Below the pieces are notes generated by a model. It had not been told where the DNA came from, did not search any database, and was given only the letters and a program-made list of their open reading frames with translations. Shown in pieces: positions 22,801 to 34,372 of a DNA stretch of 64,000 nt. A program made the translations under genes and the position numbers. The stretch is from Protopterus annectens. Lineage: Eukaryota > Chordata > Ceratodontiformes > Protopteridae. Location: assembly GCF_019279795.1 (NCBI RefSeq), contig NC_056737.1, positions 1,194,014,053-1,194,078,052 of the forward strand, in the 5' to 3' direction. Position 1 is the stretch's first letter. The number at the start of each line of letters is the position of its first letter.

Positions 22801-24120
22801 ATATTAGTAAATGTAATAAGTGAGTGAGTTAGTGAAGGAGGCAGATAAAGTTGGACAGAAGTCTATATATGTAGAATGGAGAATAATAATAGTATAATGT
22901 GGGGGGGGGGGTTAAGGTGAGAAAAATTGCAGATGAGGTATAGGGAGGACAGAAAGATGTGGCTATAGGACTGGTGTGTAAGTAGGAGTTGGTGATAGGC
23001 TGGATAGTATATGTAAAGTAGGTATGGGAGCAGCCTCGAGGGGAGGAAGAAGGATGAGATGTGAAGAGGATGGGAGAAGCTTGGTTAGCTATAAATGTAA
23101 GGAGTGTAAGGGTGGGTGTGAATGAGGGTAGGGTAGGAGAGTGGAGTGAGCCTGAGTGCAGTGAGGGTGAATGGACCAGGCAGAACCGAGATCAGTGGAT
23201 TGTAAAATTACAAGAAATGTCAGTGAGGCCTTAAAGCAGTAGGCCACAGGGTGAGTAGAGCAGTTAAGAGGGAGAATGTGCCCAAGGGCATTTAGTGTAA
23301 ATTTAGAAAACCCTAGATAAAATGAGAGTAAAGAGAGATGGTGGGGGTTTACAGGTTTCTATGGTTTTGGAGCCACAAGTCTAGAGACAGCACTGTTAGT
23401 AAAGGAGCACTGAGACAGGGGGTATTGGGGCAACTGAGGTTAGTATGCACACCAATGCCACGGAAAAAAATAAATAGCACTTATAGTGCTTATAAATACA
23501 ATAAATTTGTTTTTAATTTAACAACAATGTTAGTTACTCTGTGTAAGGGTAGAATAAGTGGGAGACGTACATAGAACCAGGTAGAAATATTTTTTTCTTG
23601 AGGTTTATAGGTGAACCCGTTTTTGGGATAGGTGTATGGTACTTTTAGCCAGGAAGACCTTTCCAGCCCAAAGATTCTCAGCTGGGGGGGGGTAGAGGAC
23701 TGTGAAATTCCCATCACGGTACCTGTAATATACAAAGTAGATGATTAATATGGAGTGAAAAGGTGGGTAAGAAGTAGATGGAGATGGAGAAAAGAGGGTG
23801 GGAGGGAGAAACAGAAATAAGACAGGACAGACTAACAGACTGCAGAGCAACAGAACAGAGGCAGGTAATGAATAGCAGTTTTAGGTGGAATGGATGGAGC
23901 TGCAAATGAGAGAATAGTAGGAAGTTTAGTAAGTTTTCCGGAAAATACAAAATAAGAAGTTCAGTAAATATTCAGGAAATGCAAGTATAACACAGTAGCT
24001 TACCTTATCCAACACAGTAAGGAATAAAGAGACATAAAGTGGATAAACAGTTGAAAATGCAGTGTTAGATTAACCATATCTGAGTTACAACACCTAAGGT
24101 TGGAGGTAGTTTCTATGAAA

Positions 24121-24877
24121 TCTGACTTTTATACTTTAATGTGTGCTAACAGCTGATTTTAAAGTTCTGCTTGTGCTGCGGTAGTTTCCATCTGCAGCTA
24201 ATCTAGACTCAGCACACAATCAGGAAGCGGCCGCCCATAAATCATTAACTATGTGGTACAGATCTTTAAGGTTAATGATTGTTGTTAATGCTCACATTTA
24301 TCTTGTCTTATTGCCCCTCTTAATAAAAATACGTCGACTTAATAGCTCTGCTCTTCCTCTCACATTATTTCGGCACGACAACAACAATGCCATATCTAAG
24401 CGATCTCCGGTTTAGAGAGATTCCATTTTTTCCATATATAAAGCTGATCACTCAATAATACATGCCACAAGAGCACTTGACCTCCATTTATATTATTAAA
24501 TTGTTTCATTTACCCTGTGTAATGAATACATCCAGCACCCATTACTATTCATTAACTGGGAAAAGGAAAAATGGATAGCTGACACAGCAAGTGGAGTTTA
24601 GCTATGTCCTCTAAGCTAACTACACATGGTCACTAAAACCCAGCATGCCGAAGTGACAGCTGAAGCATTTTTGCTTGGAATTTGATAACAGAACTCAAAT
24701 TTCCACCACTCTAGCTCATCACTACTTTGGTTGTGCAGGGTCATCAAAGATATGAAATAAAAGCATTCAGATCAATTCGCAACAGCCACCAAAAGGTCTG
24801 CATTCCTCTCCCATCCAACAGACCAGAGTTAAAGCCTTTGCATTAATCTTCTAGATAAAATTACAACATTCAAAACC

Positions 24878-24925
<48 letters not shown>

Positions 24926-25339
24926 GATCTGTAACACTCCAACGCACATAAGAAGAATGAGCAAAGAAAACTAAGACAAACAAATGCATAGCTCTCATTG
25001 CAGCATTCAGAATCTCCCATACTAGCACTCATAAATAGCATTATATTCTGGCCTAAAAGCTGCATGACAGTCTGAACAGCAGGGCTTTTCGGTTGCAGTA
25101 TTTGCATTAATTCTTACATGTTATTCTCACACATAGTAAAACTCTCAGTAACTACATCATTAGCTTAGTTAATATATTTAAGTGTAGCAATAATAATAAA
25201 TCCCTTGAGATAATCCTTGATGTTAACAGTCCAGTAATACTGCACACTTTAGTATTCAGGTATAAAGTATTAACATAGTAAGAGATTAAAGCAGTCAGAT
25301 TACCTTTTCAGATATAACAACTTTAGATGGTTGAAAGTA
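24121..25339. other. Apparently single-copy non-coding DNA with a (TA)n run
   Basis: The first ~95 bases belong to an unclassified repeat. After that, 24215-24830 is less repetitive than its surroundings and has several TAAT-core motifs. A (TA)n microsatellite fills 24881-24922. I see no gene. Confidence 0.4.
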
Positions 25340-26400
25340 TTGTATGTTTGGTGTTTCTCCCTTTTCGTCTTTTCTTTTCTTCCCTCTATTTTTTCACACA
25401 ATTTATAATATGAAAACTGGATCATGTGCATGTAGAAATAACCTGTAACAGATGACTGGTTAGTAATTAACGAACATACGCATATTGTTCCAACAAAAAG
25501 TCATTCCGTTTAGCTTCTTTTTTCTACATTTTTCCATCCATTTCTTTCTGCCATTCTTTTCAATGAGCTGGTATTCCATTCAATTCCTTCAGATTGATCA
25601 ATTATTGTTTTTTTGATTTTATAAAGGTTAGTGCAGAGTCTGATCCTCGAAGATTTTTGTCTCATCAGGGAGAAATATTTTTAGTCTTGCTGGAAAAAAT
25701 AAATGAACTTTGATTTGTTTCTTCTTTAGTTCTTTGATTAGTGGCAGAAAAAAATATTTTTGAGATTACAGTTGAAGAATACTCATTATTAAATCTTATT
25801 GTCCTTTCAATTAATTTGATGAGAGATTTTGCCTATGTAGTTTTAAGAACTAGTTCTTTGTCTTGTGAGGAGAAAAAATTTATTATGACAGATCTTGGAG
25901 CAGAGTTTTCATCTGACAAAAGCATAACAACAAGGGACCTATGTGCTCTCTCTGTCCCATATGACATAGCTTCCGGTAGTTCAAGTGTACTAGAAAGCCA
26001 AGATGTCAAAAAACTAATTAAGTTGTTACCTTCAGTTTTCTCCGGTAAACCAAAAATACAAATATTGTTTCTTTGAGATCTGTTTTCCAGATCATCTAAC
26101 TTACTTGTTAAGACCGAATTCTGTTTTAATAAGTAGTCGATGTTGTTTTCTTCTTCTGACATCCTTTTTACTACATCATTCAGAGCATCTTCCATTCCTG
26201 TTATTTGCAGTGTCTGTTGGTTGAGAGTCTCCTGAATTTGTTCCATCTGCTTTGTACATTTGTCTTTGAAGGTGTCTATTTTAATATCCATTTTATCCAT
26301 TTTTGTTGACGATTCTTGTATATTAGTTAGAACCACTTGAAGTTCTTCCTTAAGTAGTGTATCTTGAGAGTTTGCCTTAAAGTAACTCATCTTCTCTGAA
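25340..26400 (-). pseudogene. L1-like LINE ORF1 relic
   Basis: On the minus strand, a 185-codon ORF (26390 down to 25833) starts MSYFKANSQDTLLKEELQVV. It continues through a heptad-rich coiled coil (residues about 15-115) to DLENRSQRNNICIFGLPE, the conserved start of the L1 ORF1p RNA-recognition domain. The frame then breaks, and the rest of the RRM/C-terminal domain can be followed in other frames to about 25,540 (FFPARLKIFLPDETKIF). ORF1p binds element RNA as a trimeric chaperone. It probably belongs to the same L1-like family as the ORF2 relic at 14.9-17.2 kb, but is a separate insertion in opposite orientation. Confidence 0.75.
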
Positions 26401-27435
26401 GAAGTATCTTCCAGTTAGTTGTTTCTCAGGAAAATTTAGCAGTTTTTAAATAATTTGCATATGTTATTGTAGATAAAAGTTTCTATTATTACTTTTTACC
26501 AAAATAAATAAAAAAATATATAACTTAGAAATAAAATTTCCTGTCAGAGATATTAGAAATACAACAGAGCTGAAGAATTCTTCTCCTATCTCCTCTGCAT
26601 CTTGGCTATGCCCCCTCAAGTACTTTGTGTTTTGAACAGTTCCAAGATGAATTGGTTTCTTTATGTTACTTCTGGCTTTGACATATCTACGCAAGAACAG
26701 TTTCTCAGATAATTTGGTGGTTTTCTTTGTTGTAGCACAAAAAAAAAAATATCTTCAATTTTTAACATCCTACTCCTGAATTTTTATAGCAGATGGTCAG
26801 TATTGTTACTAATCACACAAAATGTATTTACAATTATTTACGTTTGAACAGTTAGACAAATACCACCATCTGTTTATTCCAGTCATCATTATACTCCATA
26901 ATTCTATTGTCACAACAGAATTTATTTTATATTGTACATTGCTTGACATTCTTAGAACAACTCTTACCAGGGTAATTGACTTTAAAATAAAAAAAATAAA
27001 CATTTAATTCTGCATTATCACTTTTTCAGGTTGTAAGCTGTATATATCAAATATCTCAATATTCTGATAGCCTTTTAGCTGTACATTTGTAGGTTTATAG
27101 GTGTTTACTAGGCTTGCAGTCCATGACATCATGGAGGAGCCTATCCAAATGTCTCTATTGTCCAAAGCACTGTTAGGTTAAGCCGGTCACTCAGGCTTAC
27201 ATGAAAGGCAGATGGACTTGACGGAAGTCAAACCTAGTACCGCAGAAGTTGCTCATTAACAAGTTATAGCCTTAATCCTCAGTGCCAGATTCCTTTAATA
27301 TGCACATTAAACATTCCCCTCTTACCCACCATATCCTTTCTCATTCCTTTGTTATATCCCAAATACATCTATAGTACTGACTAAATAAATCTTGTTGATA
27401 AAAGCCCTCTAACAGGAGCAGATAATGATTCCTGC
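26401..27435. other. Non-coding DNA
   Basis: AT-rich. The first few hundred bases may be 5' UTR of the minus-strand L1. No other element or gene can be supported. Confidence 0.4.
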
Positions 27436-29849
27436 AGCACTGTAGACATGTGCCACCTACCTCTTCATGCCTGACTACTGCCCTTAGACATGAGCCACCT
27501 ACCTCTTCATGCCTGAGTACTGCCCTTAGACATGTGCCACCTACCTATTCATGCTTGAGTACTGTCCTTAGACATGTGCCACCTACCTATTCATGCCTGA
27601 GTACAGCCCTTAGACATGTGCCACCTACCTATTCATGCCTGAGTACTGCCCTTAGACATGTGCCACCTACCTATTCATGCCTGAGTACTGCCCTTAGACA
27701 TGTGCCACCTACCTATTCATGCCTGAGTACTGTCCTTAGAAATGTGCCACCTACCTCTTCATGGCTGAGTACTGCCCTTAGACATGTGCCACCTACCTAT
27801 TCATGCCTGAGTACTGTCCTTAGACATGTGTCACCTACTTATTCATGCCTGAGTACTGCCCTTAGACATGTGCCATCTATCTATTCATGCCCGAGTACTG
27901 TCCTTAGACATGTGCCACCTACCTATTCATGCCTGAGTACTGTCCTTAGACAAGTGCCACCTACCTATTCATGTCTGAGTACTGTCCTTAGACATGTGCA
28001 CTTATCTATTCATGCCTGAGTAATGCCCTTAGACATATGCTGCCTACCTCTTCATGCCTGCAGCACTGTCCTTAGACAAGTGCCACCTACCTCTTCATGC
28101 CTGAGTACTGTCCTTAGACATGTACCACATACCTATTCATGCCTGATAACTGTCCTTAGATATGTGCCACCTACCTATTCATGCCTGAGTACTGTCTTAG
28201 ACATGAGCCACCTACCTATTCATGCCTGAGTACTGCCCTTAGACATGTGCCATCTATAAATTCATGCCTGAGTACTGCCCTTAGACATGTGCTGCCTACC
28301 TATTTATGCCTGCAGCACTGTCCTTAAACATGTGCCACCTACCTCTTCATGCCTGAGTACTGTCCTTAGACATGTGCCACATACCTTTCCATGCCTAATA
28401 ACTGTCCTTAGACATGTGCCACCTACCTATTCATGCCTGAGTACTGTCCTTAGACATGAGCCTCCTTCCTATTCATGCCTGAGTTCTGCCCTTAGACATG
28501 TGCCACCTACCTATTCATGCCTTATTACTGTCTTTAAACATGTGCCACATACCTATTCATGCCTAATAACTGTCCTTAGATATGTGCCACCTACCTATCC
28601 ATGCCTGAGTACTGTCTTTAGACATGAGCCACCTACCTATTCACACCTGAGTACTGCCCTTAGACATGTGCCACCTACCTATTCATGCCTGAGTACTGTA
28701 CTGAGACATGAGCCACCTACATATTCATACATGAGTACTGTCCTAAGACATGTGCCACCTACCTATTCATGCCTGAGTACTGCCCTTAGACATGTGCCAC
28801 CGACCTATTCATGCCTGATTACTGCCAGTAGACATGTGCCACCTACCTATTCATGCCTGAGTACTGTCCTTAGACGTGTGCCATCTACCTCTTCATGCCT
28901 GAGTACTACCCTTAGACATGTGCCACTGATCTAGTCATGCCTGAGTACTGCCTTTAGAGATGTGCCACCTACCTATTCATGCCTGCAGCACTGCCATTAG
29001 ACATGTGCCACCTATCTATTCATGCCCGAGTACTGTTTTTAGACATGTGCCACCTACCTATTCATGCCTGAGTACTGTCCTTAGACATGTGCCACCTACC
29101 TATTCATGCCTGAGTACTGTCCTTAGACATGTGCCACCTATCTATTCATGCCTGAGTACTACTCTTAGACATGTGCCAGCTACATATTCATGCCTGAGTT
29201 CTTCCCTTAGACATGTGCCACCTACCTATTCATGCCTGAGTACTGACCTTAGACATGAGCCACCTATCTATTCATGCCTGACTACTGCCCATAGACATGT
29301 GCCACCTACCTAAGTATGCCTGAGTACTGTCCTTAGACATGTTTCGCCTACCTATTCATGCCTGAGTACTGTCCTCAGACATGTGCCACCTACCTATTCA
29401 TGCCTGAGTACTGCCATTAGACATGTGCCACATACCTATTCATGACTGAGTACTGCCCTTAGACATGTTCCACCTTCCTATTCATGCCTGAGTACTGCCC
29501 TTAGACATGTGCCATGTACCTATTCATGCCTGAGTATTGTCCTTAGACATGTGACACCTCCCTTTTCTTGCCTAAGTACTGCCCTTAGACATGTGCTGCC
29601 TACCTATTCATGCTGGAGTACTGTCCTTAGACATGTGCCACCTACCTATTCATGCCTGAGTACTGTCCTTTGACATGTGCCACCTACCTATTCATGCCTG
29701 AGTACTGCCCTTAGACATGTGTTACCTTTCATGCCTGAGTACTGCCCTTAGACATATGACACCTATCTATTCATGCCCGAGTACTGCCCTTAGACATGTT
29801 CCACCTAACTATTCATGCCTGAGTACTGCCCTTAGACATGTGCCATCTA
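27436..29849. repeat. 42-bp satellite, left block (about 57 units)
   Basis: About 57 head-to-tail copies of a 42-bp unit (TAGACATGTGCCACCTACCT, ATTCATGCCTGAGTACTGCC, CT). As 42 is 14 codons, one frame stays open for hundreds of bases, giving a false HVPPTYSCLSTALR repeat protein. There are no start contexts, splice sites or domains that argue for coding. Variant units occur in the same order in the right block at +9765 bp. Confidence 0.92.
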
Positions 29850-29992
29850 AACCAAACGAAAGGGAATGCTGCAAGAACCAAAAACTCAACCAAAAGCAAG
29901 CAGCTAGACTGGCAGAAAGAGCAGCAAGCACCGCCAACACACAATAAGAACAGTATTCCTCCAAAAATAAAGCACGTTCAGGCAATAAAGGC

Positions 29993-30056
29993 TTTATTTA
30001 ACGTGTATCCACTGTAGCAACGTTTTCGTTGTTAAAAACAACTTCATCAGAATAAA
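29993..30056 (-). ncRNA. Hammerhead ribozyme-like motif, PLE copy 1
   Basis: Exact counterpart of the 64-nt motif at 37041-37104 in copy 2, on the opposite strand. Helix I is formed by TTTATT (30051-30056 complement) and AATAAA (29993-29998 complement). It is intact in this copy. Confidence 0.65.
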
Positions 30057-30551
30057 AACCACACCTCACCACATTCTTTTTATATACAGCTGCTCAATGA
30101 GTAAATAAGTGATCTAATCAAGATTTAAAGCAATACATACTTTGTAAAAATATATATATATGCATGTATACCACGCCATATAAACATGGAAAAATTGTTT
30201 TAAAAATATTTTAAAAACACAACAACTTCATCATCAGGTGCATATGTTTAGAAACAAAACATATACCCATAACAGTGTTCCATATAAATTTTACTAAAAA
30301 TACATAGGTGATAAACCTACATGTAAAAAATATAATAAAATATATACTAAACCTGGTATATAAAGGTCATAACCAGTGAAAGCAAATATCATATAGCTAA
30401 CACAGTGCAAAAACCTTACAATTTTTCTGCCTTTAATTTTAAATATGGGGCTATAGATATAGAATCATTCAACCCAGGGTACTTGTTTGATTCCAATAAG
30501 ATCTGCCAACAGGTTTCTTTGTGAGACAACAGTGCAGACCAATTACCCCCC

Positions 30552-32753
30552 CTACTGCACAAAAAACTTAAAAGAAGCTCCTTCACAGATCAAGGTGTGT
30601 CTAAAAAGTGCGTTGGTGTTAAGTTTTCTCTGTATATCATATGCGTGTTCATATATACGCCTCCTTAGCTGCCTCTCCGTCTTGCCTACATAGAATGCCT
30701 GGCAAGCACGGCAGGCAGCCAAATACACCAATCCCTTGGAATTACAGTTGTATAAACCATCTGCCCACAATCTTCTATTTCTGCTTTCCAAGTATATACT
30801 GTCCTGGTCTGTTATGTATTTGCATTGTGAACAACACCCACAACGAAACGTCCCCTTTCTTTGTATGTTTTTACCCCTCACCTTAGAATTCTGTTCTAAA
30901 GACCTTTTCACATTGAATCCTTTCCTATATACTACTTTACATGTTAAATCTTTGAGATTGGCCAAATCCGTAAATTCCTTGAAGTCACTAAATTCCCTCT
31001 CAATAATATGTCGAATCTCTCCTGCATGTTGACTATATTGTGTGATAAACATCTGTTCAAGGCTCGGTTGAGCTTTAGGCCCATGGAATAAAACATCCTC
31101 AGAAACTGTTTTGGGCCTCCCTAATATGGGGGCAAATCGACTAGATCTAAGATTTCTGACTTCCTCAAATACAGAGTTTATCAAAACTGCAGGATACCCC
31201 CTTTCCAGAAAGAAAGATTTTAGTTTCTCCCCTTCCATAACAAAATCATTTTCTTCTGATGTCATACGGGACACCCTTACATACTGTCCCTTTAGAATAG
31301 ATCTTTTTTGGAATTTTGGATGTGAACTGCTGTAGTGTAGATACCCATTAGAAAATGAAGGTTTCCTGTAAACACAGGACTTAAAACAATCATTCATTTT
31401 ACTAAGGGAAACATCCAGGTAATTCAACTGTTTACTGGAAACATTATAAGTAAAACGTAAAAATTCCGTAGTTTTATGTAGGTAACCCACAAAATTATCT
31501 ATACGGTCCCGTGGCCCAACCCAGAAAATGCAGATGTCATCCAGGAACCTTGAGTAGTGTGTCCAATATTTAGAAAATTCACTGTTCATAACAAATTTCT
31601 GTTCCCAGACGGACAAAATAATATCTGCATATATGGGGGCACAATTGGCCCCCATAGCTACCCCAGATATCTGCTGAAAATATTCTCCTGAGAAATATAT
31701 GTAGTTGTATTTCAATACCAGTTCTAATAGATGCAACACCAAATGAACATCATTGTTGGTCACCCCGTTACAACCCCATAAGGCTTCCTCCATCCATTCT
31801 AGCCCTAGACTATGGGGTATTACAGAGAATAAGTCAACCACATCTATGGTGACGAAAAATATATCAGATCTAAACAAATCTGGCGTAACCCTTCGAAGAA
31901 ATTCCCACGAGTCCTTAAGAAGATATTCTTGCCTACCCCACAGTTGTTTCAACTTCCAATCCAGGAATTTGGATAAATTATGAGTTTTGGACCCCTGTGC
32001 TGCTACAATAGGATGCATTGGGGGGTCTTCTACCAGTTTATGCACCTTAGGTACCCCGAAAATGACGGGTACCTTAGGGTGGGAATTTTCCAGGAAGTTG
32101 TAAATGTCTACTTCAATTATTTCCTGATCCAGAAGATCTTTTAAAGCTAAATCAATATTTTTGTAAGAAATATTGACCTCATTCAGGGAAGCTATAGTAT
32201 ATTTAGTAGTGTCCATCAAAAGGTTGTGCATTTTGGTCTCATACATAAACTGGTCCATAATTACTGTCCCACCCCCTTTATCAGGTTCCATGACTCGAAC
32301 CCCAGAGTTGCCCCCCAGCTCCTCCAGGAGGTTGGTCTCAGCTGTATTCAGATTAGAGGTATATCTATTCTTACCAACCTTCCTCCTTATGTGTTGTTCA
32401 ATCCTATTCTCAAGGTTTTTTAACTGGGGGTGCAAAGGGGGGTTATATGAACTCGATTTTTTGAGGTTAACAGCATATGGTTGAGAGATGTTACCAAAAA
32501 TATGTTGCAAGTTTAATCTACGTATAAAGAGTTTAACATCCAACATAGTGTTAACCAAGCTGCAACCCCTACTAGGCACAAATTTGAATCCTTTAGTAAA
32601 TAAAGAAAACCACGTTTCTGAAATTTTCAAGTCACTGTAGTTATATATATGATAGTCATGGAGGGAATATTTGTAATATTGACCAATAGGAGTGACCACT
32701 ATCTGCTCTACATCTCCCAGTCCTATCTTTCTCCTCTCTGTTTCCCTCTCCAA
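30552..32753 (-). CDS. Penelope-like reverse transcriptase, copy 1 (C-terminally truncated)
   Basis: A 733-codon ORF for a PLE RT fused to a GIY-YIG endonuclease. RT motif A is VTIDVVDLFSVIPH (about residue 300), motif B is GVAMGANCAPIYADI (about 365) and motif C is YSRFLDDICIFW (about 405). A cysteine cluster, CGCCSQC, precedes the endonuclease, whose GIY and YIG elements read VYLAAC and FYVGKTERQLRRRI. The ORF stops prematurely after KFFVQ. Relative to copy 2 about 20 nt are missing near 30565, removing the last ~50 residues including the end of the nuclease domain. Few other differences separate the copies (for example CGCC against CGC in the linker). It overlaps the upstream ORF by 31 nt in a different frame. 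Confidence 0.92.
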   Translation of the reverse strand: MERETERRKIGLGDVEQIVVTPIGQYYKYSLHDYHIYNYSDLKISETWFSLFTKGFKFVPSRGCSLVNTMLDVKLFIRRLNLQHIFGNISQPYAVNLKKSSSYNPPLHPQLKNLENRIEQHIRRKVGKNRYTSNLNTAETNLLEELGGNSGVRVMEPDKGGGTVIMDQFMYETKMHNLLMDTTKYTIASLNEVNISYKNIDLALKDLLDQEIIEVDIYNFLENSHPKVPVIFGVPKVHKLVEDPPMHPIVAAQGSKTHNLSKFLDWKLKQLWGRQEYLLKDSWEFLRRVTPDLFRSDIFFVTIDVVDLFSVIPHSLGLEWMEEALWGCNGVTNNDVHLVLHLLELVLKYNYIYFSGEYFQQISGVAMGANCAPIYADIILSVWEQKFVMNSEFSKYWTHYSRFLDDICIFWVGPRDRIDNFVGYLHKTTEFLRFTYNVSSKQLNYLDVSLSKMNDCFKSCVYRKPSFSNGYLHYSSSHPKFQKRSILKGQYVRVSRMTSEENDFVMEGEKLKSFFLERGYPAVLINSVFEEVRNLRSSRFAPILGRPKTVSEDVLFHGPKAQPSLEQMFITQYSQHAGEIRHIIEREFSDFKEFTDLANLKDLTCKVVYRKGFNVKRSLEQNSKVRGKNIQRKGTFRCGCCSQCKYITDQDSIYLESRNRRLWADGLYNCNSKGLVYLAACRACQAFYVGKTERQLRRRIYEHAYDIQRKLNTNALFRHTLICEGASFKFFVQ

Positions 32754-33731
32754 CCCTTGGCAGGAGGTACCCTCCCCCCCTGCTGTATCCCCATAGGAGG
32801 ACCCTGTGTCTGTTGTTGATAAGACTGTTGGCGTAGACGGTCCGGTCTCCTGGGTAAAAAATCCTCCTGATAGGGTTCTTCAGGATGGACTACGGGTGGA
32901 AAAGGTTCCAAGAGTGGAGATGATACCGAGGCTACCCTAGGAAAATCCCTGGGTGCAGGGGGTTGCCCATACCCATTTCTAAACAAGGGGGGATTGGGGT
33001 ATTGTCTACCTTCTGCATACTCCCTTAGGTCTCTATTTAATTTTTTATATTTCCGGTTCAATACAATGTTACACTGCTGATCAATTTGCTTTCTCATTTC
33101 AAAATACTTTTGTTTTTCCACCTCAATAGTGAACAATAAGTCAGCACTAATCAAATCATGATATTTAAAAATATCTTTAAACAGCACTTGCATTTCTGAT
33201 TCATTTAGTTTGATAATAGCTTTAACAATTCCCAAACCACATTCATCGAAAAGTCTAATGAGTTCACCATGAAATTCACTACCACGCTCAACATGGTGTG
33301 GGTATTTATATACCCGTAATCCTTTAGGGACTATGTGCTTGTTATAACATTCATTTAAATACAAATTGTCCAGCTCCAGGTTTTTATACTTATGTAGCGT
33401 TTGCTGAAGCAAACGCATATTGTCAGCAAAGGAACTGTTATTTGCATTACTCACATTGTCCTCACAAAAGGAAAACACGGGCTTGTAAGCCACCCAGTCC
33501 TTGAATGAAGAAGGCGGCAATGGATCCTCAGGTACGTCATGGTGAACTTCAGCATTTGTAACTTCCTCATTCTGTTGGCGAAGGGCAGCCGGGGTGCGGG
33601 CAGAACTGCAGGAAACACCTTCGTCTATAATATCAGACACACCTCGAAAAGATTTGGAGCCACAAGGCTTGGATGCACCAACAGTTTTAGATGTGAATGC
33701 CTTAAGCAGTTCACGCTGTTCGGAAATGACT
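32723..33731 (-). CDS. PLE upstream ORF (ORF1), copy 1, 5'-truncated
   Basis: The open frame on the minus strand runs from the head-to-head junction to a TAG at 32723. It contains VPKGLRVYKYPHHVERGSEF, a long helical, probably coiled-coil segment (IDQQCNIVLNRKYKKLNRDL) and a Pro/Gln/Arg-rich C-terminus (QQQTQGPPMG, GWRGKQRGER). Similar N-terminal regions precede the RT in vertebrate PLEs. The role is unproven, probably RNA or RT binding. The true start is not present because the copy is cut at the junction; codons 33732-33745 belong to copy 2 read backwards. A single-base difference from copy 2 (TAG against GAG) shortens this copy by five codons. Confidence 0.8.
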
Positions 33732-34372
33732 GTTATAACAAGCACATAGTCCCTAAAGGATTACGGGTATATAAATACCCACACCATGTTGAGCGTGGTA
33801 GTGAATTTCATGGTGAACTCATTAGACTTTTCGATGAATGTGGTTTGGGAATTGTTAAAGCTATTATCAAACGAAATGAATCAGAAATGCAAGTGCTGTT
33901 TAAAGATATTTTTAAATATCATGATTTGATTAGTGCTGACTTATTGTTCACTATTGAGGTGGAAAAACAAAAGTATTTTAAAATGAGAAAGCAAATTGAT
34001 CAGCAGTGTAACATTGTATTGAACCGGAAATATAAAAAATTAAATAGAGACCTAAGGGAGTATGCAGAAGGTAGACAATACCCCAATCCCCCCTTGTTTA
34101 GAAATGGGTATGGGCAACCCCCTGCCCCCAGGGATTTTCCTAGGGTAGCCTCGGTATCATCTCCACTCTTGGAACCTTTTCCACCCGTAGTCCATCCTGA
34201 AGAACCCTATCAGGAGGATTTTTTACCCAGGAGATCGGAGCGTCTACGCCAACAGTCTTATCAACAACAGACGCAGGGTCCTCCTATGGGGATACAGCAG
34301 GGGGGGAGGGTACCTCCTGCCAAGGGTTGGAGAGGGAAACAGAGAGGAGAAAGAGAGGACTGGGAGATGTAG
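33731..34372 (+). CDS. PLE upstream ORF (ORF1), copy 2, 5'-truncated
   Basis: Same protein as in copy 1 but truncated about 380 bp further in. It begins at CYNKHIVPKGLRVYKYP. The open frame continues upstream to 33539 only by reading through copy 1 backwards, so that part is not real. It ends at a TAG 46 nt inside the RT ORF. The RT ORF lies in the -1 frame relative to it, so RT could be expressed by frameshifting or by internal initiation at 34327. Confidence 0.8.
   Translation, partial: CYNKHIVPKGLRVYKYPHHVERGSEFHGELIRLFDECGLGIVKAIIKRNESEMQVLFKDIFKYHDLISADLLFTIEVEKQKYFKMRKQIDQQCNIVLNRKYKKLNRDLREYAEGRQYPNPPLFRNGYGQPPAPRDFPRVASVSSPLLEPFPPVVHPEEPYQEDFLPRRSERLRQQSYQQQTQGPPMGIQQGGRVPPAKGWRGKQRGEREDWEM

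Larger units (their letters stand above)
18757..24120 (-). mobile_element. L2-like LINE, long copy B3 (minus strand)
   Basis: The 3' end is at 18757 (reverse of the (AAATA)n tail and TTTCCCAGTCAGCAAATG). Going up the minus strand I see RT C-terminal blocks (about 19610-19830), RT palm (20204-20691), RT N-terminal region (about 20750-20900), endonuclease (about 21640-22000) and a leader with a GDIHPNPG motif (about 22100). The 5' region (22440 to about 24100) is very poor in G on the coding strand and contains tandem repeats. The far boundary near 24.1 kb is inferred because an unclassified repeat that stops at 18756 seems to resume there. Confidence 0.7.

Noticed and set aside
23490..23950. 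Overlapping minus-strand ORFs near 23.5-23.95 kb
   Set aside because: They lie in the pyrimidine-rich 5' region of LINE B3. No domain or homologous ORF in copy B4.
27450..29947. Long ORFs encoding HVPPTYSCLSTALR-type repeat proteins (also 37153-39859)
   Set aside because: They arise because the 42-bp satellite unit is a multiple of three and lacks stops in one frame. There is no start context, no domain, and indels break the frame freely.
31111..32484. ORFs on the strand opposite to the PLE reverse transcriptase (mirrored at 34596-36469)
   Set aside because: Antisense shadows of the PLE ORFs. They appear identically in both copies only because the copies are nearly identical.
33539..33730. 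N-terminal extension of the plus-strand PLE ORF1 across the head-to-head junction
   Set aside because: This part is copy 1 read on its antisense strand. True homology to ORF1 starts at 33731.
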